DNA from: Welwitschia mirabilis
Taxonomy: Eukaryota > Gnetophyta > Gnetopsida > Welwitschiales
Reading direction: 5' to 3'
NCBI GenBank assembly: GCA_051453625.1
Contig: JBOZIK010000001.1
Coordinates: forward strand, 254,946,762 to 254,969,355
DNA: 22,594 nt
Shown: piece after piece, positions 10,081-21,699 of the stretch
Layout of the letters: the number at the start of each line of letters is the position of its first letter
Position numbering within the stretch: position 1 is the stretch's first letter
Made by a program: the position numbers and the translations under genes
Notes under the pieces: model-generated
What the model saw: the letters and a program-made list of their open reading frames with translations, nothing else
The model's database searches: none
What the model was told of the DNA's origin: nothing

Positions 10081-13000
10081 TTTAACTTTAATACAATATG
10101 ATAAAGGTAGGTAACCTAATAGAAAAGAATATAACTTCTTTTCTGACAGTGAAAGGAGGATTAATAAAAAAATAAAGTTAAATATATTTATAGAAAAATA
10201 TTTAAACCAAAATAATATTTAAGTGAGATCAATTTTGATAAGATGAAATAATTCATCAATGATTTTCACTACACTTAAATCTTTTACAAGTGTTAAGTAA
10301 ACATAGTGTGTGAAAGTTTAAGTAATATGTTTCCATAAATCTTCATAATTTACTATAAATAAATTAAATAATTAAAATCATTAAAAATTATATTAAGAGT
10401 CTGTATAAAGTTTCACATGTGATTAACTTAAAATTTGACTATGTATAAAGTTTTGTAAAGTTAAATGAATTAAATAATTACAATTACTAAAAATTCAAAA
10501 TAAATTAGGTTAAGAGTTTGTGTAAAGTTTTGTTTATTTTTCTTAAGTACATAATTTGATTTCAATTTGTAATAATATATCATTTGATAATGATTTAATA
10601 AATATGTATAGGTATTAACAAATTGAATATATCAAGTGTTGCATTAATTATAAGATAACATGTGGAATTTTTTTCTAAATTACTACAATGAATCTAATGA
10701 AATCTCTATTATTATCAAGAATTAATCCAAAATAACCTTCACATCCTTTTTTAGTTATTTTCTTTTAGGCATTTTTTTTTTAAATTTGTAATGTTCTAAG
10801 GATATTTTTAGCAAGTAATGTTATCAAATTCTTAAAGATACTACTAAAGATTTTATTAAACATATCATTAATAATTATTTTATTTAAGAAAATATGTTTT
10901 TAACAAATATCAAATCAAAAGAGAGAGATCTTGATGATTAGATTTAAAAAAATTCAAAAATAATTCAAGAAAAAAAGTTTCATAATAATAAAAAAGGTTG
11001 TTTCCAATTATGTAATATCTAAGATTAGGATTTAAATGAACATTCAAAAAGAAGGATCATAAATGACTTAAAACATCATAACAACATTTTAAAAAAAAAA
11101 TACATTATTAAAAGTTTGTGAATGATTTCTCTAAAATATATAAAACAACATACATTCTCATGGAAAAGGGTATTAAGTTTCAATGAATTTCAACTTGTTA
11201 ACAAATATTTAAAACTTTGATAATTAAGTTACTATTAAACCTATATAGGTTTATTTCAACTAGTAGAAGAAGATTTATTAATGAAGATACTCAAACCTCA
11301 CTTGATATGAGTAGTTAATTATCTAACAATAGCAAAATCCATATCTACACATATTTGGATTAGAAAAAGATGTTTTTTCATAATGTTACTATTAACATTG
11401 TAAATAATCAAGTATGGTTAGATGTGTCCTAAAATGGAAATAATAGGAAGTCATTTAAATATGTCATGAACAAGTCTTTAGAGATCATTTTAGCAATAAG
11501 AAAACAACAATAAAGATATCACATAATGATAAATTTCAATTAACATAATACAAAAACTAATTTAAGATTATTAATAAGTGTGATAAATGTTAAAAATTTA
11601 AAGTATTAACTTCTACAATTGAATAAAAATCATTTGATTATATATGATCAATTAATTTTTGTTTTTTTTTCTATTTAAATGTAAAGAAGCATACTATAGT
11701 ACTATAAAATATGTAACTCAAAGGACTAAGATAACTTGAATGATTATAAATAAGATCTTGTAAAAGTATAAAAACTTATATATTCTATTTTTCAAATAAC
11801 TATACCATTACTATTAATGAATCTTATGAATACTAATAATGCTTATGATTACATCACTAATGCTTATCATTATAAATTCAATGGATAATTGGAGAATATT
11901 ACTAAGTAAATCACTAAATATCTTAAAGCTATAGTAAATCATGCTAGCATAAATTTGATAGTGGAACTTCATAATGTTTTCTAAGTATATTTTACTATTT
12001 GGAGGTCAATTTTAAAGTTTTGATATTATAAACATATTCTTGGTATATGTCATATCCTTTAGTTGTAGTTATAAAATAATTAAAATATATCAAACAATAA
12101 GAAAAATCTTGAGCAATACACTTTATAAGGCAACATCTTTGTAAGAATAGATTTAGGAACATTAATCATTAATTCATATAAAAGCTCATATCAAGTATTA
12201 TAATTTTTTTGAAATATTATTTTTAATATTCTATACTAAATAAAATAAAATCCTCATTAAGTAAATATTAGTTTTTTATTTAAACATGTCATATTAATCA
12301 CATGTATTATAATAGTTTAGTTATGAGTCTTCATTATTTCTTTAGTAATACCTTAAGAGTATATAATAAATATTCTGAATACTATTATAAAGGAATCTCT
12401 CTAAAACAAAGTGCATAATGATAAGAAATTTTACATAATTATTTTTCACTCTTAAAGTAATTTAAAAAAACTATAAAAGAGTAGACTCCTTCATAATTGT
12501 ATAAAGAGAACATTAAAAATCTTAACTTGAGTAAGTGTTAATACCTTTTTGACTCATCGTTTTAGAAAATATTAGGAGTTTAATAATTGTTTTAATGGAT
12601 TTCATATAGAAGATAAGACTTTAAGTATTACATCATGAGGTAAAAGAGTAGATAACATGTTAAACACATATAGAATTTAATGTTTTTTGAACTCTTTTTA
12701 ACTTATAAACTTATTATGTCTTCATAAGGAGTATAACACATATTTGATCATATAATATATTAGAAAAATTCCTCTTCTCTCTTAAATAAAAGAGCTTTAC
12801 ATATTTTTAAAACTCTAACTTGAGTTCATCTAGATAACTAAGATAGAAATCCCTAGCAAAATCCTAGAAAAGGCACACACAAGAGGTTTATTATCTTAGT
12901 TATACTACAAAAGAATATTAGCACAATTTCAGTTGATAATATGGGTTTTAAAATTATGTAAGGATTTATCACTACATAATAATTACAAAAATAAAAGTTA

Positions 13001-14636
13001 ATCTATAAAAATAAATATCATGGATATTGCAAGTATTTTTCAAATGATTACATAAAGAAATAAGAATTTTAGAGAAGCCTATAGCTAATTATACATGCTA
13101 TAACAAATCATGATTCTGCTTATGCCTAAAAGATTATAATAACTATGTGATGTTGTGGTTTATTTTAATAATAAACATCTATTAACATGAAAGATGATGT
13201 AGCTTATCAAATATAAAATGCATTAATAATAAAAGAAATAAAACATAGAACCAAACTAATAAACATCAATAATAAGAAAATGCATAAATGATAAAGACTA
13301 CTATTAAAGATTAATCTCCTATTATAGATGGATACCACTAATTATTGCAATGTTGCCCTAAAAGAAATAGGATTAGTGTCAATGTATTAAAGGAGTAATC
13401 CTATAGCTTCTTAAATAATCATAAAAGTCCTAATAGATTATAGAAAATAATTAGATTACTTGATGTCCTTTTTCATAAGGATGACAAAGCCATATATGTT
13501 CCTAGGATTTAGGCATACCACAACTTAAGAATTAAGCTACGAGTGTTATGTTACAATATGTTTATACCCTTAGAATATTCAATGTATAAGTGTGATAATA
13601 AATCAATATGAATTATGCCTCTAAAGTTTGTTTCCTAGATTTAAATAATCATAAGGCCAATTAACAAGGTTATAGTTACATAGTCATGAAGATTTCTAAT
13701 GCAATCCTATAACTCATACTTTTGGACACTTATTTAATGTCCAAATTAAGCTCTAAAATACTACCAAAAATTATATTTGAATAAAGTAGGATCTTAATGT
13801 GATTAAATAAATAAAATATAATAAATAATTTTCTTAAAATATTAAAATAAACATAATTAAGAGATTAAAATATCTAGAATTAACATCTTAACAATGAAAA
13901 ATTGGGATTTACCTAACAAATATTATAATGAATTTAGCTACTAATGAAGTACCCTTGACACTTTTTAGGTAATGAAAAGCAATTCTAATTAAGAATGAAA
14001 TGCCCTATATAGTTTTAAGAGGTTCAAACTCTACATTGAAAATAATGAGTATCCTTTATATTTCTTGGGAAATCACACCCAATACCAGAATGTACTTAAG
14101 GGATTCAGTATGCCTCAGATCACTTATGATACTAATACAATTTTTTTTGCTAGCTATAGTGAGTTTCAAATAACTTTAATTAATAAAGGAACATTTTTTA
14201 CACTTTTAAAATACTTCAAAACATAATATTTTATTAGTCAAACATTTTGTGGAATTTATAACTAATGTATTTCCATAATGAAATGTCCTTATAAAATAAG
14301 ATATTCCAAAAGTATGTTTAACAATAGTGGTTAACCATTTACTAATTTAGCTAGGCTAAAAAAATTCTTATTAATAATCGAACACATTTAAAAGTATTTG
14401 AAATTATAATTAAAAATAGTGGAATTTCATCAATAAAATTAGGATCATTCCATCTAATTGTGGAGTATCCTAAGCAACTCTGATATACCCAATATTTAGT
14501 TTGCTAATACTAGAACACCTTGTACTATCTTTAAAGACCTAAAACACTTATATTTAATACTAGAATATTCTTAAAAGTTTTAAAACCCTAATTTCCACTA
14601 GTAGAACACCCTACAAATTTACCACGTGATGCAAAA
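10081..14636. other. Unassigned A-rich non-coding sequence
   Basis: No gene or transposon domain could be identified on either strand in these 4.5 kb. The plus strand tends to be A-rich, opposite to the preceding 2 kb. A diverged tandem duplication is at about 10365-10540. The final part (about 13950-14636) has repeated short strings such as actagaacacc and ends at a sharp junction with element B, so it may be the end of an inserted unit, perhaps an LTR. I could not find its other end. Confidence 0.4.
10365..10540. repeat. Diverged tandem duplication, period about 106-117
   Basis: taaataattaaaatcattaaaaatt at 10365 and taaataattacaattactaaaaatt at 10471 are followed by taagagtctgtataaagttt (10394) and taagagtttgtgtaaagttt (10511). 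The order is the same and the spacing grows by 11 bases between the two pairs, showing an indel. Confidence 0.65.
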
Positions 14637-15059
14637 CCATTTGCTATCTAAAATAGGATAGATAATTCCATTATCCAAAATCTTAATCACCTCTTTTTGA
14701 CTACCTCCTTTAATATTGGGTTTATTTATTTTTGTGATTCTCTATTTGGCTTAAAATTCTTTTCTAAAAAATATTATACATTCAAATGCTATGATCAATG
14801 TCCCTAATGTCTAAAAGAATTCATTTTATTACTTTCTTATTCTCCCTTAAAAGATTTAGCAACTAGGCTTCTAGAGATGGGATTAAGGAAGAATTGATGA
14901 CTACTAGAAAGGTGGAATTATAACTTAAGAAATCATATTTTAGATCATTGAGTAAATTCTTAAGTTCAAGGTCAATTTCATTTTGAGTCATGAGGAATAA
15001 ATCCTTGAAAGAAGTGGATAAGGATGATTTTTGATAATTGGAAGGTAACAAATGAGAGT
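14637..15059 (-). pseudogene. Truncated pol start (pre-RT linker and first RT residues) of element B
   Basis: Translated from the right, an open segment (15051-14863) includes NEIDLELKNLLNDLKYDFL, the linker typical of the region just before reverse transcriptase in Athila/Tat-like Ty3/gypsy elements. Further left VIKILDNGIIYPILDSKW is the start of the RT domain. Homology stops right after this Trp at 14637. The same region occurs in element A (22254-22594), where RT continues normally. The linker follows only about 250 bases after the zinc knuckle of gag, and no protease active site (D-T/S-G) is visible, so an internal deletion is likely. The product cannot be functional. Confidence 0.75.
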
Positions 15060-16330
15060 ATAATAATTGGAATTGATTTCTTAGCTAATTTTGATTATCC
15101 TATTTTTAAGAAAATTTGGGGTGATTTCTCCACCTTGGAGGTTATATGTGTTTGAGTAAGAGTAATTTTTAGGATTTTCTCATTTGTGGCCTATTATCTT
15201 TACTTGCTCATTGACTATATCTTGAAAGATAGAAATAAAAGGGCATTCAACTATTTCATGGATGCTAATATGGTAGATTAGATATTTTGGCTTCGTAACT
15301 AAGAATGAAGGTGCGGATGAGGTGGTTAAGGATTCTAGTCTCCTTGCTAATTCGTCTATCTTATTATTGACTTTAAAGTTTTTAGAAACCTTTAACACAT
15401 TATGGATCTAATAAGATGATGAGATCTAGATGGTTCTATAGGCTTACCCTAGTTTTTCAAACTCTTTGATACACTCTCAAGGTATTCCCAAACTTCATCA
15501 AACGGTATGTTAAGGAAGTTTCTTAACTCATCATCTTAATAAGCTGCCTATTATTCATGGCTAATTCATCATAGGAAAATATTATCTACCTCCTTAACTA
15601 AAATCCATATTAGGGGTATTTTTGTAAAAGGTCTTTCAATTGCTCTAATACTTGGGAAAATATTTCATGTTCCTTTCACTAAAAGTTCATGATCTATTTT
15701 CCTAAGGCACTTGTTTCATGATTGGGAAAGAATTTGGAGATGAAAGCCTTATTTAGTTTAGTTTAATTTCTTAAAGAGTAGGGTTTAAGGATGTATAACA
15801 AATATTTTATCTTTTTTTCCAAATAAAAGAGAAATAATATGTAATTGAGTTCATCATGAGTTTTCAAATATTGAAGGATGATTAAAAAACACATTCAAAT
15901 TATTTGAGGTAGAGGTATGGGTCCTCAGATTCTAATCCATGGAAATGAGGCAAAAATTAGATGGTTAAAGGCTTAAAATCTATTCTCTAGTTTATAGATG
16001 ATAGCGTGATGCATAAGGATGTTATTAGATATTGTGATTGGAGATAATCATAAAGCATTTATCTAGGTTAGTTTGTATTAGCTATAGTGGCTTGTTGTTT
16101 TGCTACCTCTTAGGTAAGGCAATGGGTTATTAATTGAGTGATTAGATATTGAGTAGATATGGCTTCTATAATTATATCATTTGGATCATGTTGCTACTAT
16201 TACTAGGATAAGGAGTCTTACTAATTATTATTTGGATCATTTTGAGAGGAGAATACTTATTCTTATTGGAAATCTTCAAGAGTTTGATTTGAATTTCTTG
16301 GCTCTAATTAGGGATTCATGTCATTTAAAG
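15060..16330 (-). pseudogene. Gag pseudogene of element B (Ty3/gypsy retrotransposon capsid protein)
   Basis: Gag builds the virus-like particle and binds element RNA. From the right, a conserved N-terminal block begins near 16058 with MLYDYL and reaches FHGLESEDPYLYLK (about 15904-15946). The middle, with many stops, matches the usual retrotransposon gag domain (PF03732 type), including FDEVWEYLES-like residues near 15500. An open segment (15398-15180) holds NNKIDELARRLESLTT and then a zinc-knuckle region at 15243-15284 with C-X2-C-X4-H-X4-C spacing: His and the last Cys remain, but both first Cys are Tyr. A frameshift near 15140 precedes WRNHPKFS. The true start may lie upstream of 16058; 16330 is a guess. 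Multiple stops make this a clear pseudogene. Confidence 0.8.
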
Positions 16331-17094
16331 GATTTATAACTAATCTTTTAGATTTATCATAAATATAAAGCATATAATAATAGGTTTCAATCAAGTTTTA
16401 AGTAAGTTTTAGGTCAGTTTTCATAGATCCTATAAGATAGAGAGGTTTCAAGATATGTACAAAGGTTCAAATTAAAATACAGTCTGTTCTAGTCATAGAA
16501 GATGATGGCACTAATTAAGACAAGTGAAGATGCTAATTAGAATAAGAATTAAACATTTATTTTTTAACAAATATTTACTAATGGTTTGTAAAATGTTTAA
16601 TATAACAAAGTTACCAAAAATTAAACTAAAATGAAGAACATAACCATTTATGACCCAAATTTTTAATGAAATCATGAAATTTTTTTAGATTTTTAATATT
16701 TTTAACATGTAGTGAAATTGCAAAAATAAAAACATGAAGAAAAATATAGAAGAAAACAGAAAGTATGTAATGTTATGTTAATTAAAAATTTTTAAGATTT
16801 TTTAAGTTTTTACTCCTTAAGAAAACCTACAAATAAAACATTAGACCTACACAATAGTAAGTTAGAGCAAAATCAAAAACAAACTTAAACATAAGCTAAA
16901 CTAGTTGCATTTCACTAGAATGATCAGTATCAACCACTAGAAGAAAAACTAAAGAATCACATAAAAGAAAAACCAAAATAGACTAGTTTAGATATCACTA
17001 GAGAGGACCAGTACCTATCGATAAAAAAATAAAAAATATTTAGAACTTTTTAAAACATAAAGTAATACTTCTCTAAGCTACCACTATGTTGTTA
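16331..17094 (-). other. Untranslated leader of element B
   Basis: The segment between the primer-binding site and gag. It has no open frame worth calling and is A-rich on the plus strand around 16540-17060. Its length, about 0.75 kb, suits the leader of an Athila-like element. Confidence 0.5.
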
Positions 17095-17113
17095 TCCCTG
17101 ATAATGGCACCAA
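17095..17113 (-). promoter_or_regulatory. Primer-binding site of element B (tRNA-Asp type)
   Basis: The minus strand reads TTGGTGCCATTATCAGGGA, close to the LTR end at 17118. Like the site of element C it resembles the complement of the tRNA-Asp 3' end, here with five C-to-T or G-to-A changes. It shows that the internal region to the left uses the LTR on the right as its 5' LTR. Confidence 0.8.
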
Positions 17114-17843
17114 AATCTATTTATCATTTTATAATATTTGGATTTATCTAATTTTATACTTAAAACCATTCTTTCATCAAGGGTAATATGGATATTAGTT
17201 AAAAACTTTTACACTACTTAAACTTAATGCAGGTTACAAATTTAAGAAAAGAAAAGAAGAGAAAGAAATGATTTTAGAGTTATGTTTTGAATTTTGACTT
17301 AGGAAAGAATGGAAACAAGCTAGCTCCTAGGCTTCATTGATTTATTACTTAATAACTATCCACTCTACATTATCTAATATTTCCCTATAATACACTTAAA
17401 TCCATTAAGTGTTTTTAGTTTAGATCATGATCACATAATCTCATTCACCATATGAGTAATCATGAACTCATTTACCACTTAATCTTCAAAGCATTAAATA
17501 ACAGTAGAAGGTAAGGATCCTAAGTACTTAAAATCTAAAAATTTAAAATACTTAAACCAAATGTTAAAAGATCTCACTCAAATGAGAGAAGCTTAATGGT
17601 CAATTTTCTATCTAAGTATTTTAATTATAATATAACTCATAAATTAAAATTAAAAGTAATAACTTATGTTTTATTAAAAAAAGAACACATTATAGTAAAG
17701 GAAGAAAGATTATAGAATAACTTCTCAAAAATCCTTGAAGACTTCCTTATGCCTTAAAAGTTGCTGAGAATGCCATTACAATTGATGCTATAAGTTTCTA
17801 CAATTCTACAAAGCCAAAGATAATATAATAAAGGGTTCAAGAT

Positions 17844-17853
17844 CCTTTTATAG
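17844..17853 (-). promoter_or_regulatory. TATA box of the A/B LTR
   Basis: The minus strand reads CTATAAAAGG, a strong TATA match. It would put the start of transcription, the U3/R border, near 17815-17820, giving a U3 of about 1.3 kb and an R-U5 of about 0.7 kb. The same place in element D's LTR has lost it. Confidence 0.55.
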
Positions 17854-18885
17854 AGAGATATAAGGGAGAAGAGTAGTTGCAAGCTCTTAGCTTCTAGTGT
17901 TAGGTGTACAATTACATAATCATAACTTTAGGTAGGATAGTTTGTCATGTTTCACAATTGATAGAGATTGTCATGATGATGTCAATACTTAGCTTTTAGA
18001 TGCTGGTGCTACTACTAACCATTGTTATAGCCATGTTTCTCCATCACCATCCTACTTAGTAATGCCATATGTTACTTTACAAGTCCTTATTATCATCACC
18101 ATGTATTATCAATAATCCAAGTTAATTTTTATGTGGATTTGGATTTATCCTGTAATTGCATCTATTTTAATCCTCCATGATAAGCCAAGGATGTAAGTTG
18201 AAAGACATTTTAGATAGGAAGTCTAGTAGTAGTGGTAGACTTGGATAACAAGACTGGATTTGTAACTCTAATGAACTTCATTTTAAGAAACATCTTTTAA
18301 TTCAACATAAGTATTCTAAAATATCAAGAAAAATCAATAAGTCCATAATTAATGTGAAAATAAATAGAATACATATTTTTATGATAAAATTAGTTCTTCT
18401 TCCTTTAAAATTGGTTGGTTATTTAACTTGACTATGATGTCAATTTTTACATGTTAACACACCCTATAACTAGTTTTTTATTAATGCCTTAGCAAAAGGT
18501 TAATAATAAAATGGTTAAAACTTGAAAAACTTATCTCATGAAAAGCACGAAAATGTGTAAACGATATAATTTTAAAACTTTTATAACCAATTTTTTGCAA
18601 TTAAGACATTAAAAGAAAAAATTTTACAATAAGCAAAATGCTATATTCCCTAATCAAAATTAAATTTTATTCTCAAAGTTATATCAATAAAAAGCATTTA
18701 GTCATCTTAAGAACATAGTTTTCAAAGGGATCATGATGATACTTTTTATTTAAACCATGTAAAATGAGGCATTTAAACTATAAAAAGTAAAAGACAAACT
18801 CATGTGAAGTTTTATTAAGTGGAAGTCAACCAATAAAAGCAATTTATGCCTTATGAATTATTTCTCATGAAAATGAGTATTAAGT

Positions 18886-18910
18886 GAAGTGGAGTGGAGT
18901 GGAGTGGATT
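18886..18910. repeat. GGAGT pentamer microsatellite in the LTR
   Basis: Five tandem pentamers (gaagt, three ggagt, ggatt). Element D's LTR has the decayed counterpart on the other strand near 5525-5555, so the run was already present in the common ancestor. Confidence 0.8.
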
Positions 18911-19136
18911 AAAAAGGAGATGAAAAATATGTTAATGGACTAAACCACAAACTAATGAATAAATGAGCAGACTATCCTAAGTTAAAGTCCTTTATTATAT
19001 TTTTGTATTTTTAGTGGATCTTACAATCAACTAAGCATAATATCAATAGAATATGTTATACAAATTTAGCAATGCATTAGTGAATCACATGTATGAAAGT
19101 TAAAAGACATAAATCATAGAAATTCTCGAATTCTCA

Positions 19137-19780
19137 CTTTTTTCATTCCTTAATTTTATATTTTTACCATTGTGTATGTCCTTAGTTTAAGCCTTTATAT
19201 TACATTAAGAATTTAGTGTTGTAACATTTTCTTCTAATAGAGTAAAACATGTTATTTTATGAAAAAATTATTGTTGCATTACTAGTGAGTGTTTATTGCC
19301 TTAATGAAGTTAATTATGTTACAATTATATCATCAAATCTACATTACCATTGAGCATCCATAGACCTAATGTAGTTAACTAAATCAAATTAAGTGATTAA
19401 TGATTAATGTTATGTGTATTTGGAGAAGAGATATATTATTTTCTTTTCTTTATCTTTTCATAATCATTTTTTATGCACATTTAGAGGGGCATTAGCTTAT
19501 TAGCCTAATCAATATAAATCTTATCCTCATCAAGGGCATTAGAGTTAAAGAACATATAAGAAGGAAAGTTTTATTAAAACCAAAGACCTTAAGTAAATGT
19601 GCCTTTAACCACCACACTCAAAATTAGTGTAACTCTTACTTAAAAACCTATAAGCATACTTAAACTTTAACTATTACTTAGGTGATAGAGAGATCACTTA
19701 TTATTGATTTTTATTAAGGCCATTAACCCTAGATCAGTAAACCTCATAAATTCATAAGTTATTGAAATAGAAGGATGATA
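19137..19780 (-). other. Post-integrase region of element A
   Basis: Non-coding on inspection, homologous to 4741-5300 of element D. It connects the end of integrase to the 3' LTR. No env-like frame is visible. The purine-rich stretch just right of 19136 is the best candidate for the polypurine tract that primes plus-strand synthesis. Confidence 0.5.
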
Positions 19781-20960
19781 GTTCTTTAGGTGATATTCAT
19801 TGACCTTAAATAGTTAATAGTTTTTAAGGTTTCCTATTAGAAATACTTCATGAGGTAATATCTTTTTTATTAAAAATATTCCTTTCCACTTAGTGCCTAG
19901 TTTTCCTAGGAAAAAATGTAAGCATGAGTTATAGATCAAAAATAGTTTCCCTTCTTTAAATGTTTTTTAAAGGATATGTGGATCATGGAACTTCTTCATC
20001 CTATATTTGTTTATTTTCATTTTTTCATAAGTGTTATTTATAATTTTATCTAGCTCATTAAGTTGTGTGACCCTATTTTTCTTTGTAACATCCAAATCCG
20101 AGTTTATGTTTTTAATCACTCAGTATGCCTTATGTTTGAGTTTTATAAATAAATGAGAAGCTTTGTCACAAACTAATGTAAATGGTGATATTCCTAGGGG
20201 ATTTTTATAAGCGCTTAAATAAGCCTATAAAACATCATTAAGCTTAAAGAACTAGTCTTTTCTTTTGGGGTTTAACTACCTTTTGTATAATCTTTTTAAT
20301 CTTCCTATTAATAACCTTAAAATGACTACTAGTTTAGGGATGATAAGGTATTGCTAATTTCTAAGTATCCCCCTATCTGGAAAGAAGATTATTGAATATT
20401 TTATTGTAGAAATATGTTCCTCCATTGCTAACTAAAACTCAAATATAGTCAAATCATGTTAATATATTTTCCTTAAAGAATTTTATCATAATCAGGACAT
20501 CATCTAATTGACACGCACATGTCTCAATTCATTTTTTTATATAATCAACATAGGAAAAAATGTATTAATTCTTATTTAAGGGTGGATAAGGATCCTAAAA
20601 CTTAATTCCCTAAATATTAAAGGGTTTAAAGGGTGAATAAGGTCTTTGAAAGACTTTCTAATTTTTGGCAATTATCACAATATTTGTAGTAAAGGGAGAA
20701 TTCTTTGAAAATGGATGACTAATAGAAACTAGAATGAAGTACTTTTATAGTGGTGTTATTAGCTAATAAATGGCCCCCATAACCCTTAGAATGGTAATTA
20801 TTAAAAATTTCATGTATTTTAGCTTGAGGAAAACATTTATAAATTATCTAATCTAGACAATATTTGGAAAGATAAGGACTATCCTAAAAGATGTATTTAA
20901 CCTCGCTTAAGAAACGTTTTTTTTTTTTCATTTGTAGTTCATAAGAAGGAATGGTTTGGA
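19781..20960 (-). pseudogene. Integrase domain of element A pol (Ty3/gypsy), inactivated
   Basis: Integrase inserts the element's DNA copy into the host chromosome. The N-terminal zinc finger is readable at 20668-20793 with all ligands: HSKGYGGH, 30 residues, then CDNC. The core follows: GIKF.DPYPP (the first catalytic Asp is Lys at 20601-20603), YVDYIKK, SNGGTYF (the second Asp is Asn at 20424-20426), and 36 residues on HFKVINRKIKKII, where the catalytic Glu is Lys at 20316-20318. The C-terminal part has LNELDKIINNTYEKMKINKY, then GKLGTKWKGIF and FKVNEYH. No chromodomain is seen, which fits Athila/Tat rather than chromovirus elements. Stops are scattered throughout, several where Trp or Gln is expected. 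All three catalytic residues are lost. Confidence 0.85.
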
Positions 20961-21074
20961 TACTACATAATTGGCAATATATGTGAACTAAGGTACTTAT
21001 TTAACTGTGAAGAGATGTTCATCTTAAAATGTGTCATTAATGGGAAGGGACATCAATAAATTTTTTTAAATTAA

Positions 21075-21620
21075 TCATGAAAGATGATCTGCAACTACAT
21101 TATCAAAATCCTTTTCATCTTTAAGTTACTAAGTCAAAATCTTATAGAAGGAGGATCCATCTAATTAGTCTTGGATTTGAATCCTTTTTTACAAAAATCT
21201 AAGTATTAATGATCTATATAGATAATCACCTTATCTCCTAAATGATATTGCCTAAATTTATTTAGGGAAAAGACTATAGCAAGTAGCTCTTTGTCCATAA
21301 AAATATAGTTTAATTGAATTTCATTTAATGTTTTACTAGAATAATAAATTACAATTGATTTTTTATTTATCCTTTATTCTAGAATGTCCTAACCACATAA
21401 TTACTATCATTGCACATAAGCTTAAAAGATAACTTCTAGTCAAGTGTTTAAATGATGAGGATGGATGTTAACTTTTTCTTGAGTTCTTTAAAAGATTGTT
21501 GACAATTTGGGATCTAATTTAAGATGGTTTCTTTACTTAAAAGACCACCTAATGGGTTAGATATTTTACTAAAATTATTAATGAATCTCTTATAGCATCT
21601 TACATATCCTAAAAAAGATC
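21075..21620 (-). pseudogene. RNase H domain and connection of element A pol, inactivated
   Basis: RNase H removes the RNA strand of the RNA-DNA hybrid made during reverse transcription. The connection starts with RCYKRFINNFSKISNPL at 21541-21600. The domain then reads CNDSNYVV near 21391-21420, where the family normally has CDAS and so an active-site Asp is replaced by Asn; after a frameshift come MDKELLAIVFSLNKFRQYHL and DKVIIYIDH. It ends with VADHLS near 21080-21098, the usual last motif before the integrase. At least two frameshifts and several stops are present. It lies between RT and integrase in the standard Ty3/gypsy order. Confidence 0.8.
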
Positions 21621-21699
21621 TAATGTCTTTTTATTTTTGATGAGTTAATAAGTGTGTGATTAGATAAATCTTTATATGTTGATTTATTATTTAAAGATG

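Larger units (their letters stand above)
17118..19136 (-). repeat. LTR shared by elements A (3') and B (5'), about 2.0 kb
   Basis: The left end is set by the primer-binding site of B (LTR terminus now ...AAATA rather than ...CA), the right end by a TGAGAATTC start after the purine-rich GGAATGAAAAAAG; the right end could be off by up to 300 bases. It aligns end to end with the inverted LTR at 5301-7284. Element A integrase lies upstream of it in the same direction, so one LTR joins two internal regions. It carries a TATA box at 17844-17853 and a GGAGT pentamer run at 18886-18910. No coding frame is seen. Confidence 0.75.

Noticed and set aside
8050-14000. A complete CACTA transposon starting at 8050
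   Set aside because: No matching inverted end and no transposase trace could be found; only the start-like bases are seen.
14470-14500. A sequence like a methionine-tRNA primer-binding site (actctgatata)
   Set aside because: The match is broken by extra bases and no LTR end adjoins it.
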